From an uncultured Fibrobacter sp. (GTDB lineage: Bacteria; Fibrobacterota; Fibrobacteria; Fibrobacterales; Fibrobacteraceae), in assembly GCA_946413655.1 (NCBI GenBank), contig CAMKLO010000006.1, forward strand, positions 17,192 through 81,191: a stretch of DNA of 64,000 nt. The letters are read 5' to 3'. Position 1 is the stretch's first letter, and each line of letters begins with the position of its first letter. The position numbers and the translations under genes are program-made. The notes under the pieces were generated by a model. The model saw nothing but the letters and a program-made list of their open reading frames with translations. It did not search any database and was not told the DNA's origin. This document shows positions 57,734-64,000 of this stretch, one piece after another.

Positions 57734-57774
57734 GGTGAGAGACGACAACTGCGTAAAGCGAAAGGCAATAGAAA

Positions 57775-58449
57775 ATGGAAAAGGCAGCACCGAAACACAA
57801 TTACCAAGTGGATTTGGATAGGATTATTCGCAGGCTCGAAAAGACTGGCGAAGTGCCGACGCTTTTGTTGCACGCCTGTTGCGCTCCGTGCAGTAGCTAC
57901 ACCATCGAATACCTCTCGCAATATTTCAAAATTACGCTTTTCTATTACAACCCGAACATTGCGCCCGCCGAAGAATACCAACACCGAGTAAGCGAAATCA
58001 AGCGGTTTGTCGCGGAGTTTAAGACAAAGTATCCAGTTACGTTAATCGAGGGCAATTACGACCCGAAAAAATTTTACGATGTTGCCCGTGGACTTGAACA
58101 GGAGCCCGAAGGCGGCAAGCGCTGCCGCAAGTGTTTCGAGCTCCGTCTTGCCGAATCCGCACGACTCGCAAAAGAGCTGAACTGCGACTACTTCACCACG
58201 ACACTGACCATCAGCCCGATGAAAGATGCGCAAGTGCTCAACGAGGTCGTCCAAGAACAGTGCGATATTTACGGCATCAGACGGCTCCCCAGCGATTTCA
58301 AGAAAAAGGGCGGATACAAACGTTCTATTCAGCTATCGCACGATTACAATCTTTACCGGCAAAATTTTTGCGGTTGCGTCTATTCCATGCGCGAAGCTCA
58401 GGAACGCGAAGCAAAGAAAACAGAAGGAAACGCAAGCGAAACTGTTTAA
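57775..58449 (+). CDS. queH: Epoxyqueuosine reductase QueH
   Basis: LLLHACCAPCSSYTIEYLSQYFKITLFYYNPNIAPAEEYQHR; CRKCFELRL; YRQNFCGCVYS. Confidence 0.95.
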   Translation: MEKAAPKHNYQVDLDRIIRRLEKTGEVPTLLLHACCAPCSSYTIEYLSQYFKITLFYYNPNIAPAEEYQHRVSEIKRFVAEFKTKYPVTLIEGNYDPKKFYDVARGLEQEPEGGKRCRKCFELRLAESARLAKELNCDYFTTTLTISPMKDAQVLNEVVQEQCDIYGIRRLPSDFKKKGGYKRSIQLSHDYNLYRQNFCGCVYSMREAQEREAKKTEGNASETV

Positions 58450-58554
58450 AGGATTCCTGGCACGATTCAGCATTGCATAGTGCATCACTAGGCAGGATGG
58501 CAATGCAGAAAAAAAGGATGACATAAAGAGTGTTATTTTATATACTTTTATAAA

Positions 58555-59565
58555 ATGGTTAGGACTTGGATTTACATATTCGCCGCAATCTTGGGAATCG
58601 TCGTAGCAGCCTGCAACGACGACAGTCCAAATGCACCCGACACAAAAGATCCACTAGGATCCATAGAAATCATCGATGACAATAAAAGTTCCTCATCGGA
58701 CAATGATTCGCTGGAAATATTTTTCCGTTCGACAAAGACTAAAATCTTTTTTTCGAACCACGTAGAAATTAGGTCTTCTTCTAGTGTTAAGCCAACGTCT
58801 TCTAGCAAGGCTGTCAAATCAAGCAGTTCCAAGACAGTAAAAAGTTCTTCGTCCGTTTCTTCGTCAAGTAAAGAATCATCCAGTTCCGTTTCCAGTTCAA
58901 GTTCAACACCCAAATCCAGTGCGGCACTCCGCTTTTACGACTGCAAACAATACGACTGTGTGACCATGGAATTTTTGAACCCCGAGGTCTCTTACGGAGA
59001 ACTTTTAGACAAACGAGACGATAAAGTTTACCGTACTATCGTCATCAGCAACCATGTATGGACAGCTCAAAACATGAACTTCGAAACAGATTCCGACTCG
59101 ACATCTAAAAGCTGGTGCCACGGGAATGATCCAAAAAATTGCGAGAGATACGGAAGATTCTATTCATGGAGTGCGGCACAGAAAGTTTGTCCAGAAGGTT
59201 GGCACTTGCCCACATCCGAAGAATGGAAAGAACTTTTAGGAGACCACGCCTGTGATTCGGAACTAATGGACGATGGCACATGGGCCTACGATTGTTCTGG
59301 ATACAAATTAAAATCGACCGATACTTGGGACGAAAACACAGAAAGGCAAAACGCCTTAGGTTTTTCCGTCATTGCCGCAGGCATGAGCTTCGAAAACGCC
59401 CCGATAGCCCTTGGTGAAACCGCATTCTTCTGGTCTGCAACGGACACGCTCTCGTTTTACGCTTTTGCAGCGTTGTTTATGAACAATGAAAGTTCTGTTC
59501 TTTACGGAGCAATAGACAAAAAGAACGGGCTCTCCGTCCGCTGCATCAAAGGGTTTGCAGAGTAA
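58555..59565 (+). CDS. FISUMP-domain lipoprotein with poly-Ser linker
   Basis: VVAACNDD lipobox; Ser-rich linker; VWTAQNMNFETDSD...YGRFYSWSAAQKVCPEGWHLPTSEEWKEL. Confidence 0.92.
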   Translation: MVRTWIYIFAAILGIVVAACNDDSPNAPDTKDPLGSIEIIDDNKSSSSDNDSLEIFFRSTKTKIFFSNHVEIRSSSSVKPTSSSKAVKSSSSKTVKSSSSVSSSSKESSSSVSSSSSTPKSSAALRFYDCKQYDCVTMEFLNPEVSYGELLDKRDDKVYRTIVISNHVWTAQNMNFETDSDSTSKSWCHGNDPKNCERYGRFYSWSAAQKVCPEGWHLPTSEEWKELLGDHACDSELMDDGTWAYDCSGYKLKSTDTWDENTERQNALGFSVIAAGMSFENAPIALGETAFFWSATDTLSFYAFAALFMNNESSVLYGAIDKKNGLSVRCIKGFAE

Positions 59566-59571
59566 ATAGGT

Positions 59572-61908
59572 TTGGTTATGTACGATCCTCGATTTTTACC
59601 CATTTGCAAAGAAGACCTGGACGAACTCGGTTGGGATTACGTTGACGTGATCATCATCAGCGCCGACGCCTACGTAGATCACCCTTGCTTTGGGCATGCG
59701 GTTGTCGGGCGACTTTTGGAACATGAAGGCTTGCGCGTGGCGATACTCCCGCAGCCGAACTGGCGCGACGACTTGCGCGATTTCAAGAAGCTCGGGAAAC
59801 CGCGACTTTTCTTTGCGATTTCGAGCGGCATGGATTCCATGGTGAACCACTACACCGCCGCGAAACGCCTCCGCAGCGACGACGCCTTTACGCCGGGGAA
59901 CAAAGCCGGATTCCGCCCCGATTATGCGACTTACACTTACGCAAAAATTTTAAAGAAGCTCTACCCCGACGTGCCGCTGCTCATTGGCGGTCTCGAATCG
60001 AGCCTTCGCCGCGTAACGCATTACGACTACTGGAGCAACAGACTCAAGCCCAGTATTTTATTCGATACGCAAGCCGATATTCTCGTCTATGGTATGGGCG
60101 AAAAGCCGCTGAAAGAAATTGTTCGTTTGCTCAAAAAAGGCGTTCCGTTTTCGAGTTTAAATTCCGTTCCGCAAACCGCTTATTTGGCGCCCAAAGGGAA
60201 CATTCCGAAGAACAGCAATTGGGAAGACATGCGGTTGTACAGCTACGAGGAATGCCTAGAAAGCAAGCGGAATCAAATCGAGAACTGCCGCCGGGTGGAT
60301 ATCGAATGCAACAAGTGGTTCCAGCGCCGCATTCTGCAGGATGTCGCCGAGCAGACCGTGGTGATTAACCCCGCGTACCCGCCGATGGAATATGGCGAAC
60401 TCGACGAAAGTTTCGAATACCCGTACGCCCGCGAACCGCACCCGCGTTACAAGAAGCGCGGAAACGTGCCTGCGTTTGACATGATCAAGTTCAGCATCAA
60501 CACGCACCGTGGCTGTTTCGGCGGTTGCAGTTTCTGCGCCATCAACGCGCACCAAGGCAAGTTCATCGCGAGCCGCAGCCGCGAAAGCATTCTGCGCGAA
60601 GTCGAAATTGTCACCAACATGGAAGGCTTTGCCGGAACGATTACAGACCTCGGCGGCCCCAGCGCGAACATGTACAACATGCGTGGCCGCGATCCGAGCC
60701 GTTGCCAAAAGTGCGCCCGTGCAAGCTGCCTTACGCCCAAGATTTGCGACAACATGGACACGCATCACGCCGAAATTTTGAGCCTTTATCGCGAAGTGCG
60801 CAACCACCCGAAAGTGAAGCACCTGTTCATCGGAAGTGGCGTCCGTTACGACATGCTATTGCAGGAGACGGATGACGAAGAACTCCGCAAGGACCACGAA
60901 GAATACGCCCGCGAACTCATCGACTACCACGTGAGCGGTCGCTTGAAAGTAGCACCCGAGCACACCAGCGACGCCGTGCTGAAATTGATGCGCAAGCCGA
61001 GCTTTACGTTGTTCCACAAATTCAAGGAATTCTTTGATGACGAATGCAAACGCATCGGCAAAAAGCAACAGCTGATTCCATACTTTATCAGTAGCCATCC
61101 GGGATGCACCGAAGCCGACATGGCTGAACTTGCGCTCGAAACGAAGCAATTAGGTTTCCAGTTGGAACAAGTTCAAGACTTTACGCCAACGCCGATGACC
61201 ATCGCGACCGAGATGTTCTACGCCGAAATGACGCCGGACGGAAAACCGCTCTTTGTCGCCAAAACGCCCGAAGAAAAAGCGAACCAAAAGCAGTTCTTCT
61301 TCTGGTACATTCCGGCAAACCGCCCACACCTGCGAGAAGTTCTGGAACGCCTCAAGATGGGTAAGGTCAGCCGCTTGCTGCTGAGCCGCACTGCAATGGC
61401 GGAGGGCAAGGAATACTTCCCGAGCAAGGAACGCGAACAGAACGAAGACTTCCGCAATCGCGAAATGCAAAAGCGCGAAGAACGCACGAATGCGTTACGC
61501 CCGAAAAAAGAGAAAGTCAAGAATCGCTGGCGCGACGATGGGTACGAAAGCCGCGGGGACCGCTGGGATGATAACCGAGAAATGCGCTCAGGAATGCGCG
61601 GGGACCGCTACGAAGACCGCGAACGCTTTGGCGAGAATCGCCAAGGTCGCCGAGAACAACGTTTTGAAACGCGATATGAACCGCGCGAGAATCGCTTTGG
61701 CGAGAATCGCCGCGATGGCGAACGCCGCGGGGACAATCGTTACGAAGACCGCCGCGACTTTGATCGTCGCGGGAATCAGCAGAATGCGCCGTTCCGCGAG
61801 CACCGCAATATCGAAGACAAGAACCGCTTCAACAGCGGCGAAATAAACCTCGCCAGCCGCCGCTCACACGGAAAAGGCTTCAAGAAGCCGACGTTTAAAA
61901 ATAAGTAA
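59572..61908 (+). CDS. YgiQ family radical SAM protein with Arg-rich C-terminal tail
   Basis: VDVIIISADAYVDHPCFGHAVVGRLLE; radical SAM CFGGCSFCAI; VAPEHTSDAVLKLM; VQDFTPTPMT. Confidence 0.95.
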   Translation: MVMYDPRFLPICKEDLDELGWDYVDVIIISADAYVDHPCFGHAVVGRLLEHEGLRVAILPQPNWRDDLRDFKKLGKPRLFFAISSGMDSMVNHYTAAKRLRSDDAFTPGNKAGFRPDYATYTYAKILKKLYPDVPLLIGGLESSLRRVTHYDYWSNRLKPSILFDTQADILVYGMGEKPLKEIVRLLKKGVPFSSLNSVPQTAYLAPKGNIPKNSNWEDMRLYSYEECLESKRNQIENCRRVDIECNKWFQRRILQDVAEQTVVINPAYPPMEYGELDESFEYPYAREPHPRYKKRGNVPAFDMIKFSINTHRGCFGGCSFCAINAHQGKFIASRSRESILREVEIVTNMEGFAGTITDLGGPSANMYNMRGRDPSRCQKCARASCLTPKICDNMDTHHAEILSLYREVRNHPKVKHLFIGSGVRYDMLLQETDDEELRKDHEEYARELIDYHVSGRLKVAPEHTSDAVLKLMRKPSFTLFHKFKEFFDDECKRIGKKQQLIPYFISSHPGCTEADMAELALETKQLGFQLEQVQDFTPTPMTIATEMFYAEMTPDGKPLFVAKTPEEKANQKQFFFWYIPANRPHLREVLERLKMGKVSRLLLSRTAMAEGKEYFPSKEREQNEDFRNREMQKREERTNALRPKKEKVKNRWRDDGYESRGDRWDDNREMRSGMRGDRYEDRERFGENRQGRREQRFETRYEPRENRFGENRRDGERRGDNRYEDRRDFDRRGNQQNAPFREHRNIEDKNRFNSGEINLASRRSHGKGFKKPTFKNK

Positions 61909-61951
61909 ACAGTGGTTAGTGGCTAGTGGTTAGGAAATCCATTAGCGAAAG

Positions 61952-61995
61952 AGCGTCATCCTGAGGAGTGGAACGACGAAGGATCCAGTGAAATT
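61952..61995 (+). repeat. GTCATCCTGAG...GGATCCAGTGAAATTT intergenic repeat
   Basis: GCGTCATCCTGAGGAGTGGAACGACGAAGGATCCAGTGAAATTT; matches the ends of the interrupted copy at 45594-45715. Confidence 0.7.
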
Positions 61996-62005
61996 TCCTT
62001 TACAT

Positions 62006-62034
62006 GTCATGCCCGCCTCCGAGCGGGCATCTCC
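62006..62034 (+). repeat. GTCATGCCCG hairpin repeat
   Basis: GTCATGCCCGC-CTCCGA-GCGGGCATCTCC; reverse-oriented relative at 63812-63839. Confidence 0.75.
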
Positions 62035-62204
62035 TTTCTCGTTTTACATAAAAATAGAGATTCCCTCCTGGAACGGAGTCCGGGACAAAGGTGGCGGGAA
62101 TAATAACGCTAATTGCAGGCTCTGCATAACGAAAAAATGCCCGACAAAAATCGAACATTTTCAAAAACTTTACGAGGCTCGGTCATGTCATGTCCATGCA
62201 AGCA

Positions 62205-62278
62205 TGGTCGCGACTCTCGCCTTTTGCGTTTGTCGCCTTAAAAAGGCTCGCTTAGGAGTGTGCAAGCACACTCCACCA
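62205..62278. repeat. 74-bp direct repeat, copy 1 (intergenic)
   Basis: TGGTCGCGACTCTCGCCTTTTGCGTTTGTCGCCTTAAAAAGGCTCGCTTAGGAGTGTGCAAGCACACTCCACCA; same sequence at 62415-62488. Confidence 0.9.
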
Positions 62279-62361
62279 TTGCAATCTCACTTCGTGTGAT
62301 TGCCAAACGCCGAGGCTCGGTCATGCCCAAGCAAGGTTGACGCTTCGCGTCCGTGGCTTCA

Positions 62362-62402
62362 TTTATCAAATATAAAACCATAAATGGTTTATGCTTGATA
62401 AA
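62362..62402. repeat. Imperfect AT-rich hairpin
   Basis: TTTATCAA-atata-AAACCAT-AA-ATGGTTT-atgc-TTGATAAA. Confidence 0.6.
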
Positions 62403-62414
62403 TTTGCTCACTCT

Positions 62415-62488
62415 TGGTCGCGACTCTCGCCTTTTGCGTTTGTCGCCTTAAAAAGGCTCGCTTAGGAGTGTGCAAGCACACTCCACCA
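62415..62488. repeat. 74-bp direct repeat, copy 2 (overlaps prmA 3' end)
   Basis: Identical by eye to 62205-62278; contains the prmA codons WWSVLAHS* on the minus strand. Confidence 0.9.
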
Positions 62489-63304
62489 CTCGCCTTTTTC
62501 GCGTTCAACGGAGACTTTGAAGCCGGCTTCTTCGAACCACTTGAGGATGTAATCTTTTTCGGTGACTAGCTGTCCGCTGATGATGAGTTCGCCACCTTCG
62601 GCGAGTAAGTCTTCAATGTCATCGCGGAGTGGCCAAAGTTCGCTGCGGATCATGTTGCAGAGAATCACGTCGAACTTCGTTCCGTCCTTGAACGCATCCA
62701 GGAATCCAAGCACACAGTCGCTTTCGCCAAAGCCATTGCGTTCAAAGTTTTCCGCAATGCAGGGAATCGTGAGCGGGTCGATTTCCGTACCCACAGCAAG
62801 GCTTGCGCCCTTGCGACGCGCAAACATCGCGAGAATGCCCGTGCCCGTACCAATATCGAGAACAGTCTTGCCATTAAAATCAATATTTTCCATGAGCGCG
62901 GCACAGCTACTCGTCGTCTCGTGCTCGCCCGTTCCAAATGCAGTCTTTGCCTCAAGTTCCAAGACAACCGCTTCAGGATCTTCCGGCGTGAACTCCACCC
63001 AAGGCGGACGCACCCAAAGGTGCTCGCTCACAGCCACCGGCTGTGCGCGGTCACGCCACCACTTGTCCCAATCCTTCGCAGGCTCCTCCGTCACCGTGAA
63101 GTTGTACTGCGGGAATTCCGCCACAATGCGGTCGCGTTCCGCCTTATCGCCCGTGTAAAAACAGAACTCCGTGCGGCCAGCCGTCACCGGGTCCAGTTCT
63201 TCGAGCGTTGCAACACCGGCCTCAAAAAGCAGGTAGCTTGCAATTTCATATTCTTCATCGGGACAGTTGCCCTGAGCCTTGTACCAAGTATCGATTTTTT
63301 GCAT
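62462..63304 (-). CDS. prmA: Ribosomal protein L11 methyltransferase
   Basis: KTAFGTGEHETTSSCAALMENIDFNGKTVLDIGTGTGILAMFARRKGA. Confidence 0.94.
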   Translation of the reverse strand: MQKIDTWYKAQGNCPDEEYEIASYLLFEAGVATLEELDPVTAGRTEFCFYTGDKAERDRIVAEFPQYNFTVTEEPAKDWDKWWRDRAQPVAVSEHLWVRPPWVEFTPEDPEAVVLELEAKTAFGTGEHETTSSCAALMENIDFNGKTVLDIGTGTGILAMFARRKGASLAVGTEIDPLTIPCIAENFERNGFGESDCVLGFLDAFKDGTKFDVILCNMIRSELWPLRDDIEDLLAEGGELIISGQLVTEKDYILKWFEEAGFKVSVEREKGEWWSVLAHS

Positions 63305-63415
63305 GGGTAAAATTTATCAAATTCAACGACCGACAGGTCAAGAATCAATGAAATTGCTCTCATTATGCAGTTTTCACGCTTTTTTCGGCTTGTTCATACA
63401 CGAAACTTTGACACA

Positions 63416-63455
63416 TTACATACTAAATCAAAAAAATCGAGGTCTTAGTATGTAA
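63416..63455. repeat. TTACATACTAAA inverted repeat 1
   Basis: TTACATACTAA atcaaaaaaatcgaggtc TTAGTATGTAA. Confidence 0.9.
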
Positions 63456-63553
63456 AATGGGAAGGAAAAAGCCCCTTTCAAAGCCAGCAAACAGACTTTT
63501 AAGCCTATTTCAGGCCTTATCCCCACAAAAAATTGACTTTTGCGCACTAAAAT

Positions 63554-63590
63554 TACATACTAAATGCAATAAATTGCGATTTAGTATGTA
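63554..63590. repeat. TTACATACTAAA inverted repeat 2
   Basis: TACATACTAAAT gcaataaattgcg ATTTAGTATGTA, with extra inner GCAAT/ATTGC pairing. Confidence 0.9.
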
Positions 63591-63615
63591 CGCAGACAAA
63601 GTAACAACATTCCAA

Positions 63616-63655
63616 TTACATACTAAAACGCCCCTAAGACCATTTTAGTATGTAA
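63616..63655. repeat. TTACATACTAAA inverted repeat 3
   Basis: TTACATACTAAAA cgcccctaagacca TTTTAGTATGTAA. Confidence 0.9.
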
Positions 63656-63811
63656 ACGAGGTGCAATTTTTTCCCATTTCCCTCATTTTTCATCCTTCCG
63701 GCACAGAACACGACTTTACGCCCCCTATTCAACAGTACGCCCCCAAGCCGTTCAAATAAACAGCGGCAAAAAGAAATATATTTACAATAATTCAAGCAAT
63801 ATCATTTTCAA

Positions 63812-63839
63812 GGAGATGCCCGATCAAGTCGGGCATGAC
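63812..63839 (-). repeat. GTCATGCCCG hairpin repeat
   Basis: GGAGATGCCCGA-TCAAG-TCGGGCATGAC; reverse complement of the 62006 family with a compensatory base-pair change. Confidence 0.75.
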
Positions 63840-63875
63840 AACGCTTCACAAGAATGACGATTGAGCCGAATAACC

Positions 63876-64000
63876 ATGCTTTACATCCACCAATTCCCAG
63901 ACTGGACGCGGTTCCGCTTCGATTCTCCCAAGGTGCTCAACGCGCTTGGGCAGACACGCCTTGAAGAAGGCAAACTCATCGGAATCATGCAAATCTGCGG
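63876..64000 (+). CDS. Fic family protein with DUF4172-like N-terminus (truncated by window end)
   Basis: MLYIHQFPDWTRFRFDSPKVLNALGQTRLEEGKLIGIMQICG resembles the Fic DUF4172 N-terminus (W/F..F..D...L...L...R...G.L.G). Confidence 0.7.
   Translation, partial: MLYIHQFPDWTRFRFDSPKVLNALGQTRLEEGKLIGIMQIC

Noticed and set aside
61988-62299. 103 aa plus-strand ORF
   Set aside because: Composed largely of repeat sequence (GTCATGCCCG hairpin and the 74-bp repeat); unlikely to be coding.
63457-63648. 63 aa ORF between prmA and the Fic gene
   Set aside because: It runs through the inverted repeats and its sequence is dictated by them (LHTKCNK, LHTKTPL); no family resemblance.
63416-63655. CRISPR array
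   Set aside because: The repeated unit occurs as inverted pairs with unequal spacing (98 and 25 nt) and only three pairs; no cas genes are in the window.
1-64000. tRNA or rRNA genes
   Set aside because: No tRNA cloverleaf or rRNA signature was noticed while reading; tRNAscan-SE and barrnap would be needed to confirm absence.

Overview
Chromosomal window that looks like Fibrobacter, judging from a FISUMP paralogous-domain lipoprotein, a TIGR02171-like ~930 aa lipoprotein and serine-rich linkers. About 0-29 kb is a cell-surface glycan locus. It holds three tandem LicD genes (the first only as a 3' end), an apparent phosphonate-biosynthesis operon (cytidylyltransferase-PEP mutase fusion, phosphonopyruvate decarboxylase, phosphoesterase, epimerase, LicC-like nucleotidyltransferase, Rossmann dehydrogenase), glycosyltransferases, UDP-galactopyranose mutase, TagD-like and CDP-glycerol glycerophosphotransferase-like genes, a Wzy/ligase-like protein, a heparinase-family protein, CotH-like and TIGR02171-like proteins, and two nucleotide-sugar dehydrogenases. 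About 30-64 kb is mostly housekeeping or envelope genes: Slt, PtsI/HPr, MlaD-like, RNA methyltransferase, M16-like, two VWA proteins, AzlCD, MltG, a patatin-like/beta-barrel protein, two PilT/GspE-like ATPases, an ABC transporter, RsmG, QueH, YgiQ, PrmA and the start of a Fic protein. The least explained signals are: (i) two tandem, previously uncalled 46-50 aa peptides with a shared leader-like N-terminus (39084-39396); (ii) a candidate structured ncRNA next to them with promoter-like and terminator sequences (~38912-39053); (iii) three co-varying TTACATACTAAA inverted repeats upstream of the Fic gene; (iv) several families of intergenic repeats, including a hairpin family with fixed flanks and compensatory-variable stems and a GTTACTAG family, one copy of which is split by a four-helix-bundle gene; (v) a tandem pair of degenerate PilT/GspE ATPases. 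All calls come from reading the sequence and recalling protein families. No database search was run.
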